From the NCBI GenBank assembly GCA_945859605.1, contig OX243811.1, positions 64,672,304 through 64,736,303 of the forward strand: 64,000 nucleotides of DNA, in the 5' to 3' direction. Shown one piece after another: positions 46,157 through 57,534 of this stretch (within the stretch, counting starts at the first letter, position 1; every line of letters starts with the position of its first letter). The translations under genes were made by a program, and so were the position numbers. Origin of the DNA: Lumbricus rubellus (Eukaryota; Annelida; Clitellata; Crassiclitellata; Lumbricidae). The notes beneath the pieces were generated by a model. The model was not told the origin of the DNA. It saw only the letters and a program-made list of their open reading frames with translations, and searched no databases.

Positions 46157-48964
46157 GTAGGTGATTTTTTTATTGTCGAATACTTATTCCACAATCAGAG
46201 TAAAACATTTATGAAAGAATACAAAAATTGATCTTATTCTTTTGGCCGGATTCTTTGATTTCTGTTTAAACTGTAATTGCTCGAATGCCATAAGTTTTGC
46301 CAGACTTTGCTATGAAGACCTGCCATCTGAAAATGCTGTGTTCTTGATGTGCAGTTTGTGGCAAGTAGGAAACATGCACAACGTACAGTTTGATTACCAC
46401 ATTCATAAAAGAAAGCCTCCAGAAACATTGTAGATATAAAAATGAGATACCAGCGGTCATCTTCTTAGTATTTTGAATTGTAAAGTTTCCTCCAGAGTGG
46501 TATGCTCTAATCTGCGTTTCATGTAATATGTTCTCTCTAATAGAATTCAATGCATTTTGAACTGTTTCCATTTCTGTATTTGGACCAGTAATAACAATAA
46601 AATTACATTTGATCTGTTCGTCTGTTTTAGGTGGTAATGTGAAATTCTTGAAATTGTGACTGTTCACATCGACAACTGCAAATTTTTCATTTTCCAAAGT
46701 GTTCCATTTGGTAATATTAGGATCTTGAAGATTCACTGAACCAGTTCTTTAAGAGTCTTACTATGAAAAGAGACAGACAGAGCTAGATTAGCAAAAAAGA
46801 ACACCAGCCTGAACACTGCCATCTGAAGTGCATCATTATCGTGACGACCATGGTCTGTCTGCCAGCAACTTATAAATTAGAGTGTAAATTACTGGCATAC
46901 GAAATGACTGACTAGTAGGTATGTTGATAGCCTTCCAAGTGGAATGTCTATATATTCACATTTAACTAGCATTTCCTAATTTCTGTCATGCCAGAAATTC
47001 CAATATAATCCTATGTATTTAAGTCTCTTTTATCCGAAATTAGCCAAGACAGTTTTTGGACTGTTAATGAAATGATATGCTTCTAATTGGCCCTGCTGAA
47101 TGTATAAAGACATCGAATTTTGGGCTCAGGTTCTGAAATTTTCTAACTACTGCAGGTCATTTTAGAATTCAGTTTCTATGGCACGAAGAAATTATCCTGG
47201 ATTCTGTGTAGAATTGTTCATACAATGGGATGTATAGTCTTTTTCGACTGCTATAGTTGGTCCGTCTTTCTGGAGTAGGCAACTTCCCCGTAAATAAACT
47301 TCTTGGTCTCTTTTACCTTGTTTTACAACACTTGAAAGTTGAAACCATTCTTTTAGACCATATAGTTTGTATGGATAGGCTGGGAGCACCTCTGAGGAGT
47401 TTCTCTTGAATTGGTGCTATATGAAGTTTCTATTACAATTCATTGAGTATTCACTATTCGTAACCGGTACGAAGCATTTCATGTCCTGATTTATCTGCAT
47501 GATGTTAATGCTAATTAGTATTATATTCATCTTCGGTATATATCTGTGTATTTAGCACATTTTGTACATTTTAGCCAATTAGTCTATATATATTAAATAA
47601 TCCATCATGAGTTCAGTGCTCTACTGGCCTATCCAGTATGTTTATTTGAGTGGCATTGAGTTATTATGTTCAAACATAGAGAACTGCTGAATGATTTCCA
47701 AATTTGCAGATTAGGGCTGCTGATTGATTTCGTTGGGGGATACTGTGGGCTATTAGAGCATGAGATATGATCATTGGAATATTATTTCAGCATTTACCAT
47801 GCTACTTACTATAGGGTGTACCTCTGCCTTGGTTTGGAGACTTGAAACTTTTTGTTTCGAACGGCTGCTCTTTAATGTTGGTCACAACTCCCATATTATA
47901 AATTTCTTAACTGAGTCATTTCTGGTCACAGGCTGTATTATTTAGAAAATTTACGCTTTTTTAGGTGACTGTTTCCAATTCCATTTGGTACATAAATTGG
48001 ATTTTGCAATTTGCATGCATCTACTTTAATATGCAAAATTATTTGCGAAATTCACAAGTTTTGAGTCTACAAACTTTTTAAAAACTTTAAGCCAAATTGG
48101 TCACCGGTGTATTTTTTTATCAACTTTGATAGGAGTTATTCTTCTCCAGGGCAGCATGAAACATAAACATGACATTGGTTCTTGTTTCGGTACACCGTAT
48201 TTTAAATTACAAGTATAAGTTAATGTTTTACTTCAAACCCTTTTTCATTGGCCTATTTTATTTCTGCAACCATCAGAAGGGCAGGCCCAAAACCGAAAGA
48301 AGCAAAAAATAACAGTTTTTACATGTAGCATTGACTAGATCAGGGCACTAATAGCAAGGTTGAGTGAAGTGTCTATGACTCAAACGAGTTTAAATTATAC
48401 GGCTAAAATTGGTGCCAAAACCAGTAAGAAAAGTTTAATAGTAAGTTTGCGAAGATGCTAACACTGCAACAAGTCTACGTATTAGTCTTGCACAATGCGG
48501 TGTTTAAAGTATGAGGTGAGAATGGGAGTTTATGGAAGTTTAGAAAAAATATATGAGTGTAGAAAAAATATATGATTGTATTCTAATCGATGTAATTTGT
48601 ATCTTTTGATATATAAATGTGTTTATTTAGAATGTCTGTGTTTTGCGTTGTGCTGATCTGCTTGATCTTTTAGCTCCCAGAGCTAGCTAGGACTGCTCTT
48701 GCCCAACAATGGTATGGATGATTGATGTGGTTGGTCCGGCCATTTTGAATGACCTTACTCCCTCGTCAAGGGCTAAAAATGGCTCGATTTCCTCATCAAT
48801 CTCTATTTACTCGTTCTTTTAAAAAGCATTTCTTTTCCCCGAAGTTTCTGTGCTAAGAGAGTCTCTGAATAGTTCATCTTTGAAAGGTGTTATACAAATG
48901 TATAGATACAATATATCATGTGATCAAATCAAAAATTACCTATGAAGTCAATATGCAACATCAA
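46157..48964. other. AT-rich stretch, no supported gene
   Basis: The minus-strand frame 46266-46736 begins at a GTG, reads protein-like (KFAVVDVNSHNFKNFTLPPK) and is followed upstream (46737-47389, minus) by stop-interrupted but also protein-like sequence (KEWFQLSSVVKQGKRDQEVY; LEAYHFINSPKTVLANFG). It may be a decayed gene of unknown type. A SINE tail fragment lies at 47380-47440. Nothing else recognised. Confidence 0.3.
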
Positions 48965-49192
48965 GGCCGTAGCCAGGATTTTTGGGGGGGTCCGGGGATG
49001 TTACTCGACCGTCAGCAAACCGAATCAACTGACTAAGGGACCTGGAGAATCGCCTTCTTTCTTGGAGGGTTCTGGACGACCAATTCATTACACACTGTGG
49101 TTCTTACATCACGTCCTAGTAAATACATTATTTCATTTTCACATTATTTCATTGCTTTCAAACAACCCCCCCCCCCCCCCATAGCTAAGGCC
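48965..49192. mobile_element. MITE with GGCCGTAGCC ends and G/C runs
   Basis: Left GGCCGTAGCCAGGATTTTTG then seven G; right a run of about 14 C then ATAGCTAAGGCC. The imperfect inverted ends with subterminal G/C homopolymers define a 228-bp non-coding element. Confidence 0.6.
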
Positions 49193-50402
49193 TTGTGCAA
49201 CTTAATGGTATTTTTTATTAATGCGCCATCTAGCAGATAACTGAAAACCAGGGCATCGAATGAAGAATTTACAATGACAATAATTATTATTGTGTAAACG
49301 AAGTTATCAGCTACTTTATAGAAATTGCTTCTCAAGGAGTACTTAAAAGTTGGAACTGTGATGCAGTGATGTAGTCTACGTGATGGGGAACAGTAGCATA
49401 GACCTAATAGTCTGACTGGGCAAACGTCACCAGTGAATGGCGTAAAGCAGGGCAAGTTCATGTGAGAAAGCCAGAATGCCTACTTTATTTATTTACAGTC
49501 GCTCAGTGTCACTTGTCGAGACCATCTAAGCAGCTAAGCCTATGCAGAAGTAAACATGACCAACGAATAGTTTATGGTGTTATGCAGTTAATAGTCGACC
49601 AATTCAGTCCTACAGTGCAGGGCCCTCTGTCGGTTTCTGGAGGATCGACAGGAATAGGCTACGGATCGAATTCTCTAACCTTTCGAACTCTGTGGCATTT
49701 CTGAAATCCCTCCACTGGCTACCTGTCAAAGAAAGGATTACGTACAAAATCGCCATTGTTTGTTTTGTTTTATTCATTTATTGACTTGCAAGTCACATCA
49801 ATATTCACATAACAGTAACAGACATTAACAACAATAAAATTTCAACAAGAAAATTGTTATGAACTTAATATCAGTGCAGGTCAATGAGTCAGCCGACAAA
49901 GGTCTTTTACTTAACCCTTTCATTCCCAAATTAATTTTTTTTAAGGAGAAAATTATGGAATATGTAAACTATGCTTACTTTATAGACCAGAACACATGCC
50001 TTTTGGAATTTTATTTTTAAAATGTGGAAAAGTGCATTTTTGGACATGACTCCATTTGGAGTCAACGGGATTCAGAGGACCCCAAAAATCGGAATAAAAC
50101 AGAGTCTTGATTTTTTTAAATTTACCACAATAATGCAAGTAGTTTGCGTTAGTAGTAATATTTAATGAGAAATTGTGACAACAGATAAGAAATTAAAAAG
50201 TAGCCTATATGGAAACATGGCAATTCCAACATGAACACCAGCTCATAGATGATGACGACCATGATGACTAGTTCTCTGCGCGAAGACAAGTCTACAAATG
50301 TACCTATGGCACTGACACTTGGGGGATGAGATGAGCGAGTTGGTTTACCGTTGCCATCCTCATAATAGACAAAGTCTGTAGATGAGCGACTTGTCCAGTA
50401 TG

Positions 50403-50611
50403 TACACTTGTTATAGAGCACCTTCAAGGTATAATACTTAGAAGCACTCCCGACTATAGCGCGGACACTAATTCGGAGTTTCACGCCAAAGCGCCTGTGC
50501 AATTGCGAGTGAAGGTCCCTACGCAGCGGTTTGAGGTGGGTTCGAATCTGCAACCCTTCGGCTGCAAGGCTGCGAACATACCCACTACAGTGACTACACC
50601 ACCATTCCCCA
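50403..50611 (-). mobile_element. tRNA-derived SINE copy 4 (nested in piggyBac-like element)
   Basis: The best preserved copy: minus strand carries GTGTAGTCACTGTAGTGGG in the A-box region, a good B box (GGTTCGAATCC would need one change; here CAGATTCGAACCCACC on the complement), GTGAAACTCCGAATTAG, GGGAGTGCTTCTAAG and CTCTATAACAAGTG. Confidence 0.8.
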
Positions 50612-51197
50612 CAGTATCACAATGCACTGACTTGAGGTAGATTCGGACCTTTCAGTTACATGACATAGTACATACAGCTAGTTCACCTCACTCCAATTCA
50701 GTCCGACATACTATTTCAGTATGGGATAGACATTTCAAATGTGAACAGGGTCTACACTGGATTAGTGTGAAATGCTAAGAACTGTTCTTATCTTTGGTGA
50801 TAGACATAGACCTATGGCACTGACACATCATGTATTTCATGCGTACATAACTACAATGACATTTTACATCCCTGCCTAGTTTCAGAGTATGCTATTCTGG
50901 AATACAATGTATGCCCAACGTTGTCATAACGCCCAGAGAGTTTGGCAGCTATCACCCTATTGTTCTGCATGATGGCTTTCCGGCTCTGTTAGTTCTGCAA
51001 TCAGCAGATTCATCAACGAATTCATTAGATGTACAATTGTACACTAATGAACATAACATATTGCATTGCCCGCAAGTCTGCAATCAATGCTCGTTGGAAG
51101 AAATGCCGAAGTATTCCAAAGGAGATTAGTTTTCTGTAGATTCACTGAGCCTTTATTTCAAAAGCACACCACATAGCCACGGAGGAGAAAGCTTTTC

Positions 51198-51512
51198 TTA
51201 TTGAAATGTGTGAGTGAGTCTGTTCTCAGAACTTGAGGAGGGATGTTTCTGCAGAGACCAGTCATTTACTTGGCCCTTTGGAAAGAGTTGTGCTACGAGA
51301 ATGTCATCTTTATCTATGTGCACTATAATTGTGGTGCCATCTAAGTCAGCATGTGACAAATCATCTTCGCTAGAGGCTGTTGCACTGTCTTCAATGCCTG
51401 ATAATGGTTCGTCGTTTTCTGGATCTAAAATATCAGCATCTGGCCATACAATCAGAAACTCGATATTCCACTCGATATTCCTTGTTTTGCACCATTTCCC
51501 ATCACAATCCAT
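51198..51512 (-). CDS. Short acidic ORF inside the piggyBac-like element
   Basis: ATG at 51512 opens 104 codons beginning MDCDGKWCKTRNIEWNIEFL and containing an Asp/Glu/Ser-rich block (DILDPENDEPLSGIEDSATA). piggyBac transposases often start with an acidic region, so this might be a leftover N-terminus, but no catalytic domain follows and I cannot confirm it. Confidence 0.3.
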   Translation of the reverse strand: MDCDGKWCKTRNIEWNIEFLIVWPDADILDPENDEPLSGIEDSATASSEDDLSHADLDGTTIIVHIDKDDILVAQLFPKGQVNDWSLQKHPSSSSENRLTHTFQ

Positions 51513-52785
51513 GTTCTTTATTACCCTAATGTATTGAAATTTAAATAAATTTGTATCAAAAGCTATTTCTCAGTAGTAGGAAAGACGGTTTTAGTATTTG
51601 CTAGTGAGTCAAAATAGCTAAAGAGATACATCGAAAAATGTAACGCATACATTTTTGGGTACCTCTGAGCCCCAATGACTCCAAATGGAGTCATGTTCAA
51701 ACTTCACTTTTTCTCTGGAATTTTTTAATTGAAAACCATAACAACTCATCTGATGGCTAAAACATATACATAAAAGCAACTAAACAGTTTTCTTTCATTT
51801 GAATGTCTTTTGTTTCATGAAAAATATTACTGCCAAAGGTCAAATATAATTTTTCGCACAATGCCAGTGTTGACACTAGTATTGTGGCGCCACCTATGAC
51901 GATAATGTTTTGCTACCTCGTTTGGAAAGATTCATCATTATGTGAATGTTGATAATAAATTAATCCTGGTTACCAGGAATCGAAATTTTTATCGAGAAAA
52001 AAATAATTTCTCTAATGACTCCAATTGGAGTCATTGGGAATGAAAGGGTTAATTCCTGCAAAGGTTAATGTGAAGGATCAAAAATTCCACCAAGACGAGG
52101 AGACACCAATCCACATACATCAGGTTAAGTTGAATATGAATTAAGCGGTTCACAAAAAATAACAGAATAACAGAGGGCCACACAACAAATGTAAATGCAA
52201 AGCCTGAGAACATCTTAAGGTCAAGCATGTATCTCATTCAAACGGGGAGGAGGAGGCATTCCCATAAACTTTTTAAGTCCCCATTATAATTTACACAAAT
52301 ATAAAAAGTACTTTAGTTTGTTTTTAAAATGTTTGATGGAAACAGCAGTTCTTATGTCCTCAGGGAGAGAATTCCATACCGGTGGGCCAGTGCATTTAAT
52401 ACAGAATTGCCATCATTACCTACAACTCTGTGACAGCCAAAACGCCTTCATACCTCTCTGATCTTCTAAATCATGAACCCTCAAGGAACATGCGATCATC
52501 TGGAAACCGAACACTAGTTCTTCATCGCTGCCGCACCGCAACTGCATCTCGATACTTCGCCTCATCTGCACCTCGAATATGGAACAATCTTCCCTCTGGC
52601 ATCAGAAACTCCACATCGCTGACAACTTTCAAGAAGCATCTAAAAACTAAACTTTTTACACAGGCATATCTTGACTGACTTTTCCCTGCTCCGAGTGCTT
52701 CTCAATCGTTGCTACGGTTTTTTTAATCGATTGCTTACGAACCCATGGCACTTAAATCTCTACATATTATTATTATTATTATCAT

Positions 52786-53935
52786 TGTAAGACTTAGCAA
52801 TTAATTATCAAGCTTGTGCCCTACTCAATCTCATCCTTCTGGTTTAAAGTTAGTAATAGTCCTTTCTTTTGTGCATGCCTTCAAAGTGGTAAGGCCAATG
52901 GCTGAACTTGTTAGTCTACTTATCAGGTTTTTTTTATCGTGTAGGCTAATTGTACACAAAATACACAATTGTGGTTTTGTACACAAAATGCAGTTCTAAA
53001 TGGATTTGTGCAGAACTTTGTAGGAGCACTTCTGTACAGTTAAAACTATTTGGTCATCCTCCGATTGGAAGTAATTTATCATGGAGGATGGGAAGGAAAA
53101 GAAGTTGTGCAGTTCTAAAAATTTCTTTAAAACAGCCCTGAGCCCTATTTCTGATGTGAACATGAACACAGGATTGAATAAGCCTCCTAACCTCCGAATC
53201 CTTATTTGCTCCAGGTATGCTCCAGGTACAGGATAAAAAAATACAAACAAGACAATGTGCCTTATTGAAGTCACTTATAAGTTATAATATACTAGCACAC
53301 GCCCAAATTATTCTATCATGCATAGCTAGCATACATAGGCCTAAAAACCCACACAATGGGCCTGCATGCACATGCACACATCCTACATACATAGGCCTGC
53401 ATGGGCCACATACATGCATACATATGCTGCACACATACATACATACACACATACACACACACATATACATAATTATACACATAAATAGGCCTACCTAGTC
53501 CTACAAACATATGTACATATACATACACATCCATGCACACGCATAGGCCTAATAAGCCTATGCACACTGCACATCATCCGTCATGTGCTTCCGTAACAAC
53601 AGAATAACTACTTTGGTAAAACTGGGTTTAGTTGTCCTAAAACCCGGTAAGACCTCCCTGCGGCAACCAGCACCGCTTCGTCTAGACGTCTGGGTGCCAT
53701 TGAGAAAATACTCGTTCGACGAGAATCGACCGACAATCTGCAGCACAACCGGAACACAGACGAGTATGTCAACATGATAAAACGAAGCTGCAGCTGTGTG
53801 TATAATAGTGCGATGAGCTATTTGGTCTGAAACTGGTATTCGGAAGTGAGTAAGTCTATAAGATATGTAGGCCTACAATTGCTCGATCCTTGTAGGCCTG
53901 AAGGTATTTTATATGCGCGCTTGCGATAATGCAGC
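52786..53935. other. Stretch with CA-type simple repeats
   Basis: CATACATACAC-rich DNA at about 53360-53550 with interspersed TAGGCCTA palindromes makes meaningless frames. A pair of overlapping 60-64-codon frames at 53558-53777 has no domain. No gene supported. Confidence 0.4.
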
Positions 53936-54224
53936 ACAACACCGTGGTTTAGGCCTAGGCCTACTATCTGGCCTTCGAAAGCCGCATTAAACCGATCGCG
54001 TTTCTCTGAAGTAATTTTGTAGTCTATTCATCTTCAATGCGCTGCCAGAGACACATTTAAAGGCGATTCTCGCTTAAACTCTTCATATAGGACTTGATAC
54101 CTTCGCTAACACATTCTACCCGATCATTTTCGATTGTGGGTCTCGCCATAGGCCTAGCTATTAGTAATAATTTTCGTTTAATCAATAATCCCGTTGACAG
54201 ACCGCAACCGGTTACAATGTAACC
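53936..54224. repeat. Direct repeat, left copy flanking the hAT-like element
   Basis: ACAACACCGTGGTTTAGGCC to ACAATGTAACC. The same sequence, differing by one inserted T in the CTTCAT(T)ATAGG block, lies at 55564-55853. The left copy ends exactly at the first base of the hAT-like element. Confidence 0.92.
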
Positions 54225-55558
54225 CAGTGGTTCCCAAACTTCAGTAGGCCGCGGACCGGCAATAATTTGTGGTGAAACTCGCGGACCGCTAACTTACGCC
54301 TTAATTGCGATGATCAACATATTCGATGTAGTAAATTTAGAGTTCGCTATCTGGCAAGTTATAATAAGGCGTGTTTATTTATTTAAATTTTTAAGCATTA
54401 ACCCTCAGGCTACCACGCTATTTTTGTAACACTGACTACCAAAGGGGGGGGGTTACCACCCCCCCTGGATTTTGGGTTTGGTTTGAGATATCATAACTTG
54501 TAATACACCTATGGATTCAGCATTCATTTCTGCACAAAATGGTATATTTAGGTTTAAAATATATGAAAGCACCCCGAAGTTATGAATTTTTTACCGTAGG
54601 CACCCGTCGATTCCACAAAATGTATACTTTCGCATAAGCAAAATATTAGATTCTGTGTGTGTTTAACATAATTTATTTAATTAAAAATAGTTTACATATA
54701 ATAAAGTACAATATTCAACTATAAAAACTAGTAATAAGTTAGTTTTAGTTACAATAAAAAGAGAAAAAAACATGTAAAACATGCTGAAAAACGTTTACGC
54801 AGACTTATCGGTTTGCGTTGTAAAAAAACCCAACATTTTCACACATTTAAATTTATTTTGTGCACTTCCGGTCATGAAATGTCAAATTAATTGGTATCAA
54901 CAAATAGCCCTAAATGCACTCTATAGAATGACATAATTTATTTCTCTTAAAAAATAAATTATGAATAATTTTTAATAGGAAAAACATGAAAATTTTATGA
55001 AAATAAAACACCTTTATTTATATTTTAATTTATTTTAAGCACTTCCGGTTGTCAAAAGACAACTCCGTGACCACCAAAATGTAGCCCCACATTCCCTCTA
55101 TAGAATGGTGTAATTGGTGTATCTTCATGTCAAAGGACGGATAAAATACAGCCGATAATCTAAGGGGGGTGGTATCCACCCCCCCTGGTGCCTCGGGTAT
55201 ATCGGGTATAACTTTTGAATGGTATGGTATATCATCACACATTTTAGCTCAAAATGTGTGCAAATGAATCCTCTACAGCTACCTAAAACGTCAAAAATTT
55301 ATTCCTAACGAAAAAGTTTGATTTGGGAAAAACCTTGGGGGGGGTGGATACCACCCCCCCCTCCTGGTAGCCCGAGGGTTAAGACAGAAATTTGAACAAA
55401 TTTTGGACAACAACTCGAATAATTTCACAATTGCAAGCAAATAAACTAATAATTACAGTTTATTTTTAAATTTTAAATTTTAACTCTTCTCCGCGGACCG
55501 GCGATCATACCTCCGCGGACCGGTGCCGGTCCGCGGACCACCACTTTGGGAACCACTG
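54225..55558. mobile_element. hAT-like non-autonomous element
   Basis: Ends CAGTGGTTCCCAAACT and its complement (ACTTTGGGAACCACTG, one mismatch). Near the ends are GCGGACCGG-rich subterminal repeats (CCGCGGACCGGC). CAGTGGTTC termini are typical of hAT elements of invertebrates. No transposase. A piggyBac-like MITE occupies 54402-55378, so the original element was about 357 bp. The expected 8-bp target duplication is absent (ATGTAACC left, CAAAAACA right). Confidence 0.8.
54402..55378. mobile_element. piggyBac-like MITE nested in the hAT-like element
   Basis: TTAA at 54398-54401 and 55379-55382; ends CCCTCAGGCTACCA and the complement of CCCTCGGGCTACCA (13 of 14). Just inside are palindromes of G and C runs around TTACC, GATACC or GTATCC (54443-54475, 55165-55190, 55336-55372). 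The middle has two diverged tandem copies of about 175 bp, each with CACTTCCGGT and CTCTATAGAATG. Confidence 0.78.
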
Positions 55559-55563
55559 CAAAA

Positions 55564-55853
55564 ACAACACCGTGGTTTAGGCCTAGGCCTACTATCTGGC
55601 CTTCGAAAGCCGCATTAAACCGATCGCGTTTCTCTGAAGTAATTTTGTAGTCTATTCATCTTCAATGCGCTGCCAGAGACACATTTAAAGGCGATTCTCG
55701 CTTAAACTCTTCATTATAGGACTTGATACCTTCGCTAACACATTCTACCCGATCATTTTCGATTGTGGGTCTCGCCATAGGCCTAGCTATTAGTAATAAT
55801 TTTCGTTTAATCAATAATCCCGTTGACAGACCGCAACCGGTTACAATGTAACC
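55564..55853. repeat. Direct repeat, right copy flanking the hAT-like element
   Basis: 290 bp, near identical to 53936-54224. It begins five bases after the hAT right end (CAAAA between) and runs on into unique sequence after GTAACC. Confidence 0.92.
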
Positions 55854-55984
55854 TACAAAATTATTAGCAAAGATATTAGAGTCGTAGAACGGATGTCACA
55901 AATCTAACTGTAGGCTACTAACTGTACTAACTGAACGGACATCCTGCATTAGCGTATACATGGCGCCAATAGCAGCCTACAAAG

Positions 55985-56065
55985 CATATCCGCCAAACGG
56001 GGGCTCGAACTCATTACCTCTCGCACTCTTGGCCAGCGCGTTAACCACCATGTCACTAGGCCTAG
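55985..56065 (-). repeat. tRNA-like sequence (possible tRNA pseudogene or second SINE type)
   Basis: On the minus strand: CATGGTGGTTAACGCGCTGG resembles a D-arm/A box, and GAGTTCGAGCCCC matches a B box at the right spacing. A clean acceptor stem was not found, so it is not called as a tRNA gene. Confidence 0.4.
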
Positions 56066-56133
56066 GCTACTCTACCGCCCATCCCTGGAATGGCCTAGCT
56101 CCCATTAAGCTTGCGAATAAAAATTTTATTGAG

Positions 56134-56218
56134 GCAATTGAGGCCTACAAAAATAAAGGGATTTTAATCTTGATTTAATCAAGATTAAAATCCCTTTATT
56201 TTTGTAGGCCTCAATTGC
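56134..56218. repeat. 85-bp perfect palindrome
   Basis: Arms 56134-56175 and 56177-56218 (starting GCAATTGAGGCCTACAAAAA) are exact complements around a single T. No spacer of the kind needed for a processed hairpin RNA. Confidence 0.9.
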
Positions 56219-56845
56219 TCAATCCTTCCTTTTTCAGTTGTGGCTGGGCTGGGAGCGCCTCTGAGTAGTTCTTTTATCGGAATGTAAAAAGAACGAACAG
56301 TTGTCTGAGAAGAATGCCTTGGAAGTTCGAGTAGGGCTGTCGCTAGGCTACACGTTACGTGACGTTGTAAAACCAAGCTTGCATTTAGCCCACATTAATT
56401 TGACAGTTAAGAATAGACCTATAGGCTATAGCATACTCCGCTAGATTATAGTGGCTGGGTCTATGCAAAAAAACAATAATTTTACAGGTCTATTAAATAT
56501 GTCAGTGGCGGCGTCAGCAACACAACTTCGAATCAGCAGGTCGGGTCAGGGTCATGGGAATTAGGCCAGGTTTATTTAGGCCTATTATAGGCCTAGTCAT
56601 GACATCGATGATATTAAAAATGTGGGCCTATAAAAAATACCGAAATTTCGGAGAATTTTTGGCAGTAGCATATGCCTAAGCAGCCTAACTATTCGTGAGT
56701 AAAATACGCAGTCAATGACAATGCCTGTAGCCTACAGTAGGTGGTAAAAGTATCTACATTATTCGGTGACTACAATTATAACTACGCTATATAGGCCTAG
56801 ACACCGGCTAGGGTCTACACCAACGACCTGGTCTACACTCTACAC

Positions 56846-56986
56846 CAGTGGTTCTTAACCTTTTCAAGGTAGCCGAACCCCAAGAGAAATCCATGACCAC
56901 TCACCGAACCCCTCAAGTTTCAACAATAATTTTTTAACTAATGGGAACAAAAGGAAATATAAAAAAATTGTAAAAAAATGTGATAC
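56846..56986. mobile_element. hAT-like element end, interrupted by the LTR element
   Basis: Starts CAGTGGTTCTTAACCTTTTC, a typical hAT terminus with following AACCCC-rich sequence. No matching right end is seen before the LTR at 56987, so the LTR element probably inserted into it and the other end lies beyond the window. Confidence 0.6.
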
Positions 56987-57109
56987 TGTAGCGAAATTCG
57001 CCTGTGCATCCGCGGTAGTTTCCCCCTTCCCCCTCCTTCGCCGCCGCGATCTTGCTATCGGTTAATTGGCTTCGTTGGCGGTCGATTCGCGCCGTCGTTG
57101 GCACGTGTG

Positions 57110-57365
57110 TTTGCGCGGATCTTTGCGCGGGAAGTCCCCTGTCCGGACCTCTGACGTCGGCCCCCCCCTTAGTGCGCATGCGCGGATCTTTGCGCGGGAA
57201 GTCCTCGGACCGGACCTCTGACGTCGGTTCCCTCTTAGTGCGCATGCGCGGATCGTTGCGCGGGAAGTCCTCGGACGGACCTCTGACGTCGGTCCCCCTT
57301 TAGTGCGCATGCGCGGATCTTTGCGCGGGAAGACCCCGGACCTCGGACCGGACCTCTGACGTCAT
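57110..57365. repeat. 64-bp subrepeats in the LTR with CRE-like sites
   Basis: GCGCGGATCTTTGCGCGGGA then GGACCTCTGACGTCGG is repeated about four times at 64-bp spacing (57114, 57182, 57246, 57310). Each unit has TGACGTCG; the last has the full palindrome TGACGTCA at 57357-57364, and another lies at 57483-57490. They look like LTR enhancer elements for CREB/ATF-type factors (inference). The array repeats at 61234-61484. Confidence 0.75.
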
Positions 57366-57526
57366 AGACCCCTGTCCGGTCCTCTGACGTAGCGGTCCCC
57401 TCCCCTTCCCTTGCACCTAGTGATCCCGGACATGACAGTCCCCTCCCCTCCTCCCTCGCTTCCAGCCCCCGGTCCGGACCTCTGACGTCATAGACCCCTG
57501 TCCGGACCCCTGTCCCCTCGGTCTTG

Positions 57527-57534
57527 TATAAATA
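57527..57534 (+). promoter_or_regulatory. LTR TATA box
   Basis: TATAAATA, followed 34 bases later by TCAGTT (A at 57561), which fits an initiator; it would start the R region about 530 bases before the LTR end. Confidence 0.65.

Larger units (their letters stand above)
49915..52048. mobile_element. piggyBac-like element flanked by TTAA
   Basis: TTAA at 49911-49914 and 52049-52052; perfect 15-bp inverted ends (CCCTTTCATTCCCAA). Subterminal palindromes of the type ATGACTCCAAATGGAGTCAT occur at about 50046, 51675 and 52014. TTAA duplications with CCCT... ends are the piggyBac signature. No intact transposase: only an acidic 104-codon minus-strand frame (51198-51512) and a nested SINE at 50403-50611. 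Confidence 0.82.
49759..52399 (-). mobile_element. 5'-truncated LINE (minus strand) inserted in the plus-strand LINE
   Basis: Minus strand from about 52393 reads PPVWNSLPEDIRTAVSIKHF then KNKLKYFLYLCKL and a stop (52284-52286), again a CR1/L2-type ORF2 C-terminus. A 3' UTR runs leftwards, is interrupted by the piggyBac-like element, and resumes at 49910-49759, ending with CAATAAATGAATAAAAC-type sequence. Only the last 36 codons remain. Confidence 0.75.
49660..52785 (+). pseudogene. LINE C-terminus (plus strand), split by a nested insertion
   Basis: Left part to 49758 reads LKSLHWLPVKERITYKIAI; right part from 52400 reads YRIAIITYNSVTAKTPSYLS, later APRIWNNLPSGIRNSTSLTT and FKKHLKTKLFTQAYLD, stopping at 52678. 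HWLPV...RI.YKI and PR.WN.LP..IR....L..FK..LK..LF are the hallmark ending of CR1/L2-like non-LTR retrotransposon ORF2. The 3' end is an (ATT)n tail at 52763-52785. The TACAAAATCGCCATTG / TACAGAATTGCCATCA overlap at the break is a diverged target duplication of the inserted element. Confidence 0.8.
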
